Positions 42,334 through 50,711 of a stretch of DNA of 64,000 nucleotides are shown one piece after another. A program made the translations under genes and the position numbers. The notes beneath the pieces are model-generated. The model did no database searches. It was not told the DNA's origin and saw only the letters and a list, made by a program, of their open reading frames with translations. This stretch comes from Tellurirhabdus bombi (lineage in GTDB: Bacteria; Bacteroidota; Bacteroidia; Cytophagales; Spirosomataceae), in contig NZ_CP090557.1 in assembly GCF_021484805.1 (NCBI RefSeq), forward strand, positions 1 to 64,000, read 5' to 3'. Positions within the stretch are counted from its first letter, which is position 1, and each line of letters opens with the position of its first letter.

Positions 42334-44271
42334 TTAAGCAAGTCTTTTTTCCCATTCTTCGGCTTCCATCATGGCCTCTTCCCATTCTTCCTGAAGCTTG
42401 TTCAGTTGGGTTGAAATCCGTTCGTAGTCAGCCGTTTTGGTTTGCAATTTTTTCGTATCCGCAATTACATCTGTCCGCGAAAGTTCGGCCTCGAGTTGCT
42501 TCTTTTGCCGTTCCAAGTCGGAAATGCGTTTTTCAACGTCTTCGGCCTGTTGCGTCGCTTTTTTCAGGGCGCGCTGCCATTCCTTCCGCTCGTCGTCAGT
42601 AACAGGCGCTTTAGGCTTTTCAACCTCTTTTTTCTTGCCATTAACCGGCGCCGATGTGCTCAAGTCGCCCGATTGTCGGCGTTCTTCCATCCACCACTCA
42701 TACTCATCGTATGTGCCCGGATATTCTTTGATCTGCTCGTCTTCGATGTACCAAATTTTATTGGCAATCTGCGAAACAAAATAACGGTCGTGGGAAACAA
42801 CCACGTACGTACCCTCATACTGGTCCAGCGCCTGAATCAGGATGTTTACCGACTGCATGTCCAAGTGGTTGGTCGGCTCATCAAGCAGCAAAAAATTAGC
42901 CTGCGAGAGAAGTACTTTGGCTAGAGCAACCCGCGATTTTTCACCCCCGGACAAGACTTTAATTTTCTTGAATGCATCATCGCCCGAAAAGAGAAAACAG
43001 CCCAGAACCGTGCGTAACTCTGCCTCCGACTTAGTGGGGTTAGCCGATTTCAGTTCCTCCAGCATGTTGTCGTTCACATTCAGTGATTCTAACTGGTGCT
43101 GCGCGTAGAAGCTAAACGAAACATTATGCCCTAGCCGCCGCTCGCCCTGAATGTTCTCCGTTCCGGCAATAATCCGTAATAAGGTGGACTTTCCGCGTCC
43201 GTTGGCACCAATCAGCGCAATTTTGTCGCCTCGTTCCAGCCGCGCCGTGGTGTGCGTCAGAATTTTCTTTTCGCCGTAGGCTTTGGTTACATCCTCCAGG
43301 TGCAGAATGTGCCGACCGGGCTGCGTCGAGAAGTTAAAGCGGAAGTTAACCCGCGCGTTTTCTTCCAGCACCGGATCGATTACATCCATTTTTTCGAGCA
43401 TTTTCACCCGGCTTTGGGCCTGCTTGGCTTTGGTTGCCTTGGCCTTGAATCGCTCAATAAAGCGCTCCGCCTGCCGGATTTTAGCCTGCTGATTCTCGTA
43501 GGCACCCTGCTGAATTTCGTTGCGCAAGGACTTTTCTTCGACGTAGAACGAATAATTTCCGGCGTAATAATTCAGCTTAGCTCCAGAAACCTCAACCGTT
43601 GTATCAATGACATTGTCCAGAAACTCGCGGTCGTGCGATACCACAATCACGGCTCCTTCGTAGGTCTGAATGTATTTTTCTACCCATTGGATTGAGGGTA
43701 AGTCCAAGTGGTTGGTCGGCTCATCAAGCATCAGCAGCGATGGCTTCTGCAACAGCAGTTTTGCCAGCATCACGCGCATCCGCCATCCCCCGGAAAACTT
43801 TTGCAGTGGTTTGTGCAGGTCTTCGGTGGGGAAGCCCAACCCTTCCAGAATTTCCTCGGCTTTCGACTGAATGCTGTATCCATCCAAGGCCTCAAATTCT
43901 TCCTGCACACGTCCCAGCTTGTCAACCAGTTCGTCCCGATAGTTCACTTCCATTTCGTGCAGCAACTCGTCTATCTTTTTTTGCAGTACATTTTGTCGCT
44001 CGAATGCCTGCATCGCCACCGACAGAATGGAATCATCTGTTTGGTAAGACAGCAAATCCTGGTTCAAAAAGCCAATCGAGACATCACCCGCTTTGGAAAT
44101 GGTACCCCCATCCAGCTGATACTCCCCTACAATTAACCGCAACAGCGTTGATTTTCCGGTTCCGTTTAAGCCAATCAAGCCAATTTTCTGACCGGGTTTG
44201 ATATGCAAAGAAGCATTCTCGTACAGGGGACGGCTGCCGAGATAATAAGACAAGTTTGTAATGGAAATCAT
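42334..44271 (-). CDS. ABC-F family ATP-binding protein
   Basis: This 645-residue protein has two ABC ATPase domains and no membrane part. Domain 1 has GLIGLNGTGKSTLLRL, FSGGWRMRVMLAKLLLQKPS and LLMLDEPTNHLD. Domain 2 has ALIGANGRGKSTLLRI, LSGGEKSRVALAKVLLSQAN and LLDEPTNHLD. A charged interdomain linker and a long C-terminal coiled coil (about 555-645, Lys/Glu/Gln-rich) follow the Uup pattern. ABC-F proteins act on the ribosome, relieving stalling or giving antibiotic tolerance. Which subtype this is cannot be told by eye; the C-terminal coiled coil favours Uup. Confidence 0.92.
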   Translation of the reverse strand: MISITNLSYYLGSRPLYENASLHIKPGQKIGLIGLNGTGKSTLLRLIVGEYQLDGGTISKAGDVSIGFLNQDLLSYQTDDSILSVAMQAFERQNVLQKKIDELLHEMEVNYRDELVDKLGRVQEEFEALDGYSIQSKAEEILEGLGFPTEDLHKPLQKFSGGWRMRVMLAKLLLQKPSLLMLDEPTNHLDLPSIQWVEKYIQTYEGAVIVVSHDREFLDNVIDTTVEVSGAKLNYYAGNYSFYVEEKSLRNEIQQGAYENQQAKIRQAERFIERFKAKATKAKQAQSRVKMLEKMDVIDPVLEENARVNFRFNFSTQPGRHILHLEDVTKAYGEKKILTHTTARLERGDKIALIGANGRGKSTLLRIIAGTENIQGERRLGHNVSFSFYAQHQLESLNVNDNMLEELKSANPTKSEAELRTVLGCFLFSGDDAFKKIKVLSGGEKSRVALAKVLLSQANFLLLDEPTNHLDMQSVNILIQALDQYEGTYVVVSHDRYFVSQIANKIWYIEDEQIKEYPGTYDEYEWWMEERRQSGDLSTSAPVNGKKKEVEKPKAPVTDDERKEWQRALKKATQQAEDVEKRISDLERQKKQLEAELSRTDVIADTKKLQTKTADYERISTQLNKLQEEWEEAMMEAEEWEKRLA

Positions 44272-44397
44272 GGTGCAAAATTACCAAAAATGCGTTAGAT
44301 GCTTGCATTATAAATTTTTAATCCAGTAGTTTGCACCCACATTTTTGCCAACGGTGCTGGTTTTATCTAGTATCATCTGCAAATACTAACATTAGAA

Positions 44398-44470
<73 letters not shown>

Positions 44471-44477
44471 CGTTTTC

Positions 44478-44520
44478 AAAAAAGGGTTGATCAATCGCTT
44501 CGATTGGTTAACCCTTTTTT
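44478..44520 (+). terminator. Terminator after tRNA-Thr
   Basis: A long imperfect hairpin pairs AAAAAAGGGTT with AACCCTTTTTT around an inner TCAATCG/CGATTG helix, ending in T6. Confidence 0.85.
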
Positions 44521-44600
44521 CTTGTCCTTATTGCTGTAAAAATTCGCTTCCCAAAATCGCCAATCGTATTTTCGTGGCTCAAAACTTTTGCACCATAGCT

Positions 44601-45179
44601 ATGGACAACGCAGTAGAAACGATTAACCAACTCATCCGCACTCGGCGAAGCATCTTCCCTCCTGACTATATTGAAAAGGAAATTCCCCGCGAAGTAATCG
44701 AGCAGATTATCGAAAACGCCAATTACGCGCCGACACACCGCCTGACGCAACCCTGGCGCTTCACGATTTTTCGCGGCGATGGATTAAATAAGCTAGCCGA
44801 TTATTTGGGCGAACAGTATCGCTCGCAAACCACGCCCGAAACCTTTAGCGAAGCCAAATACGAAGGAGCGCGCAGCAAAGTCCTGAAGTCGTCCTGCGTG
44901 CTGGCCATCAACATGGAATTGCATCCTGAGAAAGTGCCGGAGTGGGAAGAAGTAGCGGCGGTTTCCTGTGCCGTTCAGAATATGTGGCTGACCACTACGG
45001 CTTTGGGTATTGGGGCTTACTGGAGCACACCCGGCAATCTGGAAAAGCTGGGCGCGTTTTTAGGCCTGGAACCAAACCAGAAATGCCTTGGACTTTTTTA
45101 CATGGGCTACCACCAGGCCAAAGAAAAGCCAGCGGTTCGCAAACCCATTGAGGAGAAAATCAACTGGATTGAAGCTTGA
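44601..45179 (+). CDS. Nitroreductase family protein
   Basis: This 192-residue flavoprotein of the nitroreductase fold is closest in style to YdjA-type short members: INQLIRTRRSIFPPDY at the start (FMN-phosphate Arg cluster), NANYAPTHRLTQPWRFTIF, SCAVQNMWLTTTALGIGAYW, and a Gly-rich C-terminal LGLFYMGY. It uses FMN and NAD(P)H; the substrate is unknown. The frame extends back to 44487 but that part overlaps the tRNA terminator, so the ATG at 44601 is used. It is convergent with cobC, with no gap. Confidence 0.88.
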   Translation: MDNAVETINQLIRTRRSIFPPDYIEKEIPREVIEQIIENANYAPTHRLTQPWRFTIFRGDGLNKLADYLGEQYRSQTTPETFSEAKYEGARSKVLKSSCVLAINMELHPEKVPEWEEVAAVSCAVQNMWLTTTALGIGAYWSTPGNLEKLGAFLGLEPNQKCLGLFYMGYHQAKEKPAVRKPIEEKINWIEA

Positions 45180-45707
45180 TCATTCACGGGGATGAAGTAA
45201 AAAAACATCCCCGTACCCCACTTGAATGTCAAAGGCTGAGCGGAGCGGCAGTTTTCGGTCGGCGGCGAGCAGCAACCGAATAACGCCCCCGTGCGTGACA
45301 ATTGCCAGCTTTTCAGCGCTGGTCTGGGTTATGTCCTGCCAGAACGCCATCACCCGCGCCTGCATTTGCAGCATATTTTCGCCGTTGGGCGTAGACACAT
45401 TCACAAAATCATCCATCCACGCCTGGCTTTCCCGCGGGTCGATGGTGTCCCAGGTCTGGCCTTCCCAGTCGCCGAAGTGAAACTCATAAAGCCGATCATC
45501 AATTTGGTAGTCAGTGGATAACAAGGCAGCCAACTGCGTACACCGTCGCGATGGACTGGAATAAACTACGTCCAGATTTTTCGGTAATTTTTGCTGTATG
45601 ATTCCGGCTTCTTCATCAAAACTAGCGCGCAATTCCACCTCCGTCCGACCGTAGATAAATCCGGGAGTAACCAACGGAGCCGTGTGCCGGATCAGGTAAA
45701 TTTCCAT
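45180..45707 (-). CDS. cobC: Alpha-ribazole-5'-phosphate phosphatase
   Basis: This 175-residue histidine phosphatase has LIRHT (catalytic His in RH), VYSSPSRRCTQLA, FGDWEGQTWD and VTHGGVIR with the second His. Context as the last gene of the B12 operon identifies it as CobC, which removes the 5'-phosphate from alpha-ribazole phosphate or adenosylcobalamin phosphate. It overlaps cobS by 16 bases. Confidence 0.9.
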   Translation of the reverse strand: MEIYLIRHTAPLVTPGFIYGRTEVELRASFDEEAGIIQQKLPKNLDVVYSSPSRRCTQLAALLSTDYQIDDRLYEFHFGDWEGQTWDTIDPRESQAWMDDFVNVSTPNGENMLQMQARVMAFWQDITQTSAEKLAIVTHGGVIRLLLAADRKLPLRSAFDIQVGYGDVFLLHPRE

Positions 45708-46477
45708 AGAACACCCATCAAAAAATAAAACCCGACTTCAGTCAGTTGTTGCGTCGCACCCAGACAATCGCCCGTATAACCGCCAATCCATTTGGTGAAA
45801 TAGCGCCCCAAATACACTTTCAGCCCGTATAAAGGCAGCACAACGAGAAGTAAAAGCGGTTTTTCGAGACTATACGCCAGACCCAGCAACGGAACCAGCG
45901 CAAAACCAGCCGCGATGCACAGCGTCCGAACGGTTCCACCCTGCGTTGCAGCCCTGGCCTTGCTGTCGGCGGTTGTTCGGGCATAGGGGTGCGTAAATAA
46001 AAAGGTTGCCGCGATAAAACGGCTCAGCGAATGGGCCGTTATCAGCAACAAAGTGAACCCCATAGGCTCAAAAAAACGGGACAGGTGATGCAGCAGCGTA
46101 AACTTCAAACCCAGTAGCAAAATAAGCCCGACCACGCCGTACGCCCCAATTCGGCTGTCTTTCATGATTTCCAGAATTTTTTCCTTCGTCCAGCCACCAC
46201 CGAATCCGTCGCATACGTCAGCAAACCCATCTTCGTGGAAAGCACCGGTTATCCCAATCGACGCAACCATTGCCAAAATCAGCCCTGTAGCGTTGTCGAT
46301 CAGGTAGGAACCCGCCAGCCAGACCAGACCCGCCGCCAACGCGACCAGCCAACCGATCAGGGGAAAGTAGCGCGTTGCCTGATTCAGGGCAGTCTCGCTA
46401 AAACCCACCCAGGCCGGTACAGGCAAGCGCGTGTAGAATTGCAGGGCCGTGAAGAATAACCGGATTTCGTGCTTCAT
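45692..46477 (-). CDS. cobS: Adenosylcobinamide-GDP ribazoletransferase (cobalamin synthase)
   Basis: This 261-residue polytopic inner-membrane enzyme joins adenosylcobinamide-GDP with alpha-ribazole (phosphate). ALQFYTRLPVP near the start is typical of CobS. HEDGFADVCDGFGGGWTKEK, the acidic Mg-binding signature, is followed by ILEIMKDSRIGAYG, and GGYTGDCLGATQQLTEV lies near the end. It sits between cobT (1-base gap) and cobC. Confidence 0.95.
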   Translation of the reverse strand: MKHEIRLFFTALQFYTRLPVPAWVGFSETALNQATRYFPLIGWLVALAAGLVWLAGSYLIDNATGLILAMVASIGITGAFHEDGFADVCDGFGGGWTKEKILEIMKDSRIGAYGVVGLILLLGLKFTLLHHLSRFFEPMGFTLLLITAHSLSRFIAATFLFTHPYARTTADSKARAATQGGTVRTLCIAAGFALVPLLGLAYSLEKPLLLLVVLPLYGLKVYLGRYFTKWIGGYTGDCLGATQQLTEVGFYFLMGVLWKFT

Positions 46478-46478
46478 A

Positions 46479-47507
46479 TTAGCTTTGGCGACTCACCTGC
46501 GCGCTGTCAAACGAGGCCATTTCATTTAGAAACGCCACGGCACTTTGCAGCAACGGATATGCCACGGCGCAACCCGTTCCTTCGCCCAGCCGCATATTAA
46601 GCTGAAGCAGGGGCTCTACGCTTAGAGCTGATAGTAAACGAGCGTGTCCTTTCTCGTCCGACTGGTGACAAAAAACGGCAAACTCCATCACCGAAGCATC
46701 GAGCTGACCAGCACACAGAAAGGCCACCGAAGCAATAAACCCATCGACCAGTAAAATCATCCGCTGTTGGGCGGCGGCCAGAAAAGCGCCGCACATCATC
46801 GCGATTTCAAAACCGCCGAAGGTCTGCAAGACCGTCAACGGGTCTGCGCTTGCCGAGGCATGAAAAGCCAGCGCCTGTTCCAGCACCTCCACTTTATGCG
46901 CAAATTGCGCTTCGTCAAGTCCCGTGCCCCGACCCACGCACTCCGCCACCGGAATACCCAGCAGCTGACTCATCAGCGCCGACGCAGACGAGGTGTTACC
47001 AATGCCCATTTCCCCGAAACCAATGACGTTGCAACCGGTTTTGGCGATTTCCTGCACAATTTCCGCTCCTTTTTGCAGACAGGTCTGGCATTCCTCGGGG
47101 GTCATGGCGGGCTCTCTCAAAAAGCTTCTCGTGCCGTGGTTGATCTTCGCGTTGATCAGGTTTTCGGAAGGAGCAAAATCATGATCTACTCCGGCATCGA
47201 CCAGTTGCAGCGCCATTCCGTGCTGCCGGGTAAACACATTAATAGCGGCGCCGCCCTGCAAAAAATTCAGCACCATCTGGTGGGTCACCTCCGTCGGATA
47301 GGCACTGACGCCGTCGCGGGCAATTCCGTGGCTAGCGGCAAAAACAACTAGGTGCGGCTGTATGAGCTTCGGACTCAACGTTTGCTGGATCAGGCCCACT
47401 TGCAACGCCAATTTTTCCAACTTCCCCAGGGCGCCCAGCGGTTTGGTTTTGTTGTTGATCTTGTCCTGAAGTTGCCGCCGAAGCGTCTCTGGAATAGCAA
47501 TTGACAT
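46479..47507 (-). CDS. cobT: Nicotinate-nucleotide--dimethylbenzimidazole phosphoribosyltransferase
   Basis: This 342-residue CobT activates the lower-ligand base by making alpha-ribazole 5'-phosphate. Recognisable segments are TKPLGALGKLEKLALQVGLI, VVFAASHGIARDGVSAYP, GEMGIGNTSSASALMSQLLG and GRGTGLDEAQF, with the catalytic Glu late in FEIAMMCGAFLAAA or the region after it. It belongs to the riboswitch-controlled operon. The base used (DMB or another) cannot be inferred; no bluB is seen. Confidence 0.95.
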   Translation of the reverse strand: MSIAIPETLRRQLQDKINNKTKPLGALGKLEKLALQVGLIQQTLSPKLIQPHLVVFAASHGIARDGVSAYPTEVTHQMVLNFLQGGAAINVFTRQHGMALQLVDAGVDHDFAPSENLINAKINHGTRSFLREPAMTPEECQTCLQKGAEIVQEIAKTGCNVIGFGEMGIGNTSSASALMSQLLGIPVAECVGRGTGLDEAQFAHKVEVLEQALAFHASASADPLTVLQTFGGFEIAMMCGAFLAAAQQRMILLVDGFIASVAFLCAGQLDASVMEFAVFCHQSDEKGHARLLSALSVEPLLQLNMRLGEGTGCAVAYPLLQSAVAFLNEMASFDSAQVSRQS

Positions 47508-47516
47508 AGAATACGC

Positions 47517-48023
47517 TTATTTTTTTAATACCAAAGGAAGCCCGGAAACCATCAGAATGGCTTCGTCGGCCAGAGCGGCCACGTATTGGTTGGCCCAGCC
47601 TTGCAAATCCGCAAATTTTCGTCCGATGGCCGTGTCGGCGTGAATGCCCATGCCTATTTCGTTCGAAATTATGATGAACGTAGCCTCGACCCGACAAAGC
47701 AAATCGATTTCCGCTTTGAAGGCCGCCAGCGTCTGCTCGACATCGCTTTCGCCGGCCATAAACAGGTTGGTAAGCCAGAGTGTCACGCAGTCAATCACAA
47801 CCACGCGGTTTTCCAGCGGCAACCGGCCCAGATCGCGCTCAGCTTCGTAGGTCGTCCATTCCGGCCCCCGCTCTTGCTGGTGGCGCTGCACCCGCTGGGC
47901 AAAATCGTCGTCCCAGATTTTAGCCGTTGCCACATAAACCGGTTCCTCGCTCAGTTGCAAAGCCCGTTCCTGCGCAAATCGACTTTTTCCGCTCCGGACG
48001 CCACCGCTAACGTAAATAATCAT
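47517..48023 (-). CDS. cobU: Adenosylcobinamide kinase / adenosylcobinamide-phosphate guanylyltransferase
   Basis: This 168-residue bifunctional P-loop protein has IYVSGGVRSGKSRFAQERAL (Walker A), VATAKIWDDDFAQRVQRHQQ with the guanylated His, VVIDCVTLWLTNLF and IISNEIGMGIHADTAIGRKF. It phosphorylates adenosylcobinamide and adds GMP from GTP. It overlaps the ATG of pduO by 4 bases and precedes cobT by 9 bases. Confidence 0.95.
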   Translation of the reverse strand: MIIYVSGGVRSGKSRFAQERALQLSEEPVYVATAKIWDDDFAQRVQRHQQERGPEWTTYEAERDLGRLPLENRVVVIDCVTLWLTNLFMAGESDVEQTLAAFKAEIDLLCRVEATFIIISNEIGMGIHADTAIGRKFADLQGWANQYVAALADEAILMVSGLPLVLKK

Positions 48024-48598
48024 TCTGCTGTTTTAAAGCGCTTATACAGAAACAATTGCCATTTTTCTTCGGCAACCCCCGCCTTGTCCATTTCAGCGCG
48101 GGCCAGCGTGAAAAACAGGTCGGATAAGCGGTTGATATAAGCCGGAATAGCTTCGTCTACTTCGTCGGTTTTACGCAGCGATACCAACCGGCGCTCACCC
48201 CGCCGCATCTGCGTTCGGGCAACGTGGCACAAAGCCGAAATCTCGTTTCCGCCTGGCAGCAGAAAATAATCCGACGGCGACGACATGGCCGCTTCGAGTG
48301 CATCGATCCAGGTTTCGCAAAACTCGGCCCCATCAACGGGCATCGGGTTTTTGTTCTCTTTCTTGGCCGTCGATGGTCGGGCCAGATGCGACATCATGTC
48401 CATCAGGTCTTTCTGAATTTTGTGCAGATTGGGTTGCCATTCGTGCTCCGGTCCCAGCTTCACCCGCAGTAGCCCAATGGTCGAATTGGCTTCGTCCAGG
48501 GTGCCGATGCATTCCACGCGCACATCGTCTTTATCGACCCGGCTACCACCAAACAGTCCCGTCGTGCCTTTATCGCCTTTTTTTGTGTATATCTTCAT
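48020..48598 (-). CDS. pduO: Cob(I)alamin adenosyltransferase, PduO type
   Basis: This 192-residue PduO-type enzyme transfers the 5'-deoxyadenosyl group of ATP to the cobalt of cob(I)alamin or corrinoid precursors. It shows YTKKGDKGTTGLFGGSRVDK, DDVRVECIGTLDEANSTIG, RTQMRRGERRLVSL and AYINRLSDLFFTLAR. It overlaps cobU and btuD by 4 bases each. Such genes are also called cobO or btuR by function; the sequence is clearly PduO-like. Confidence 0.93.
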   Translation of the reverse strand: MKIYTKKGDKGTTGLFGGSRVDKDDVRVECIGTLDEANSTIGLLRVKLGPEHEWQPNLHKIQKDLMDMMSHLARPSTAKKENKNPMPVDGAEFCETWIDALEAAMSSPSDYFLLPGGNEISALCHVARTQMRRGERRLVSLRKTDEVDEAIPAYINRLSDLFFTLARAEMDKAGVAEEKWQLFLYKRFKTAE

Positions 48599-49638
48599 AA
48601 TGCCTCTAGATTCGTCGATTGAGATTTTTCGTTTTGCAGGGTATTCAATAAGGCCTGTATGGACGTGTGTTCTGTTTTTTTTCCAGCGTGCGTGCTGATC
48701 CAGACCGGTTCTCCCCGCCGGATGACCGCTTCGATGGTCCAGCTTGCCTCCGCCGTTGGGCTCAGGCCGAAGCCTTCGCGCTGCAAGGCTCGGCGCGTCC
48801 AGAACACCAGGCTGCTTTCGCCCGTAAGCCAGATATTGGAGCCTGTATAAGCCCGTTGCATGGTGAAGGTACCCGTTGCGCGGTCGAAGTAAAAGCCGTC
48901 ACTGGCAAAAGCGGTTTCAAATGCTCCGTTCAGTACTAAATCTTCCGGTACACCCGCCGTCAATTGACCCTTTGCCGAAAGCAGCCAAAGCTGGTCGGCG
49001 GCCTGCAAAGCCAAGTCCAGTTCGTGGGTGGAAAGCAGTATAGCTTTGGCCGTTTGCCGCGCCAATCGATGCAACAGCCGCATCATTTCCACGCGGTTCG
49101 GTAAATCGAGGTGAGCGGTTGGTTCGTCGAGTAAAATCAGGTCAGTATCTTGCGCTAAGGCTCGGGCCAGCATTACTTTTTGCCGTTCGCCATCACTCAA
49201 TTGCTGCAAGCGGCGGTGCTGGTAGATGAGCGTATCAGTGGCTTCCATCGCCTCCTGCACCTTGTCTTTGTCCTGTTTCGTAAGCGTGCCAAGCCAGCCC
49301 GTGTGTGGGGTCCGACCCAGCGCGACCAACTCGTGTACCAATAAATTTCCCGCTTCGATTCGTTCGGTTAAAACCAAACTCAATTTTCGGGCTAACTCGT
49401 TTGTGTTTAGCGAAACGAGAGGTTGCTCTTCAAGGAATATTTCGCCCGATAAAGGGGGTTGAATACAGGCTAGCGTTCGCATCAAGGTCGATTTTCCTGA
49501 TCCGTTTGAACCGAGCAGACATACCAACTGGCCCCTTTTTAACGCTAGATTTAGCCCTTCGGCAACCAGGCGGGGTTCTTTTCCGGTATAGCCAATGCTG
49601 AGGTTACGGGTTGTTAGGAGCGTCATCGATGGGTTCAT
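48595..49638 (-). CDS. btuD: Cobalamin ABC transporter ATPase with extra C-terminal domain
   Basis: The first 240 residues are a standard FecE/BtuD-type ATPase: Walker A GSNGSGKST (about 43-51), signature LSDGERQK (about 147-154), Walker B LILLDEP (about 167-173) and H-loop STHE (about 203-206). It then continues for roughly 90-100 residues (about 250-347) beyond the usual end of about 250. This extension is soluble-looking (YTGSNIWLTGESSLVFWTRR, WTIEAVIRRGEPVWISTHAG) with no domain I can name. It overlaps btuC and pduO by 4 bases each. The ATPase drives B12 import through BtuC. Confidence 0.9.
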   Translation of the reverse strand: MNPSMTLLTTRNLSIGYTGKEPRLVAEGLNLALKRGQLVCLLGSNGSGKSTLMRTLACIQPPLSGEIFLEEQPLVSLNTNELARKLSLVLTERIEAGNLLVHELVALGRTPHTGWLGTLTKQDKDKVQEAMEATDTLIYQHRRLQQLSDGERQKVMLARALAQDTDLILLDEPTAHLDLPNRVEMMRLLHRLARQTAKAILLSTHELDLALQAADQLWLLSAKGQLTAGVPEDLVLNGAFETAFASDGFYFDRATGTFTMQRAYTGSNIWLTGESSLVFWTRRALQREGFGLSPTAEASWTIEAVIRRGEPVWISTHAGKKTEHTSIQALLNTLQNEKSQSTNLEAL

Positions 49639-50711
49639 GAAAAAGACGACCGTAAATTATTTCGACTCACAATAATCCAGATCACCACGGGCGCACCCAG
49701 CATCGACGTTACAATATTGATGGGCAAAACGGCCTGTGTCCCCGGCAGTTGCGCAATGCTGTCGCAAACCAGCATCAAAATCGTCCCAACCAGACAGGTC
49801 GTTGGAATCAGCACACGATGATCCGACGTATTCAGCAGCGATCGCGTAATGTGTGGCACCGCAATGCCTACAAAACCGATGGGTCCGCAGAAGGCCGTAA
49901 TGCTGCCTGTTAATAAGCTGGTACTAGCGAGAATCAACAAGCGCGTCCGACCGACGGTCAGGCCCATACTCCGGGCGTAGTTTTCACCCAACAGCAAGAC
50001 ATTTAGGGCTTTAGACGAGGAAAAAGCCAATACTAACCCGACTAATACAACGCCGCTTAATACAGACAAATGATACCCAATGACCCCACCCAGCGACCCA
50101 AATGTCCACATCAAATATTCCTGAAGCTGTTCGGGCTGGCTAAAATATTGCCAGATGCTGACAACCGACAGTGTAATGGTGCCCACCATGACGCCCACAA
50201 TCAGCAAAACGACGTTATCCCGCAAGCGGCCCGCAATGAGCAAAACCAGCAGCAGAACCAGCGCCGACCCCAGCGATGCCATGACGACCAGCAACCAGCT
50301 TCCCGAAACGCCTAACTGCCGGATGGCGTACAAGCTCGCGCTGCTCCCGCTTCCCAGCATCACCGCCGCCACACCCAGCCCCGCCCCCGCCGTAATGCCT
50401 AGCTCTGACGGTCCAGCCAACGGGTTCCGAAAAAGGGTTTGCATCTGTAAACCACTGACCGACAACCCACAACCAACCAACACCGCCGTAATGGCCTTGG
50501 GAAGCCGGATTTTTTGAACGATATAAAGCCAGGCAACTTGCTCCGATTCCTGACCAAACAGGATGCGGGTTACTTCGCCCAGCGGGATGGAAACGGAGCC
50601 CAGGGCAATATCCAGCAGAAAAAAGAAGACCGCCAGCACAACCAGCACCCCAATCATCAATCGACGCCGGAGCCACCAAGAATGCTGTATTTCGGTCGCC
50701 GAGTTGTCCAT
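49635..50711 (-). CDS. btuC: Cobalamin (FecCD-type) ABC transporter permease
   Basis: This 358-residue protein has about ten hydrophobic helices with the FecCD pattern: IRLPKAITAVLVGCGLSVSG then LQMQTLFRNPLAGPSELGIT, FCGPIGFVGIAVPHITR, and the cytoplasmic coupling loop after it. Iron-siderophore permeases look alike, but the operon and riboswitch make B12 the likely substrate. The start overlaps the btuF stop by 1 base and the end overlaps btuD. Confidence 0.92.
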   Translation of the reverse strand: MDNSATEIQHSWWLRRRLMIGVLVVLAVFFFLLDIALGSVSIPLGEVTRILFGQESEQVAWLYIVQKIRLPKAITAVLVGCGLSVSGLQMQTLFRNPLAGPSELGITAGAGLGVAAVMLGSGSSASLYAIRQLGVSGSWLLVVMASLGSALVLLLVLLIAGRLRDNVVLLIVGVMVGTITLSVVSIWQYFSQPEQLQEYLMWTFGSLGGVIGYHLSVLSGVVLVGLVLAFSSSKALNVLLLGENYARSMGLTVGRTRLLILASTSLLTGSITAFCGPIGFVGIAVPHITRSLLNTSDHRVLIPTTCLVGTILMLVCDSIAQLPGTQAVLPINIVTSMLGAPVVIWIIVSRNNLRSSFS

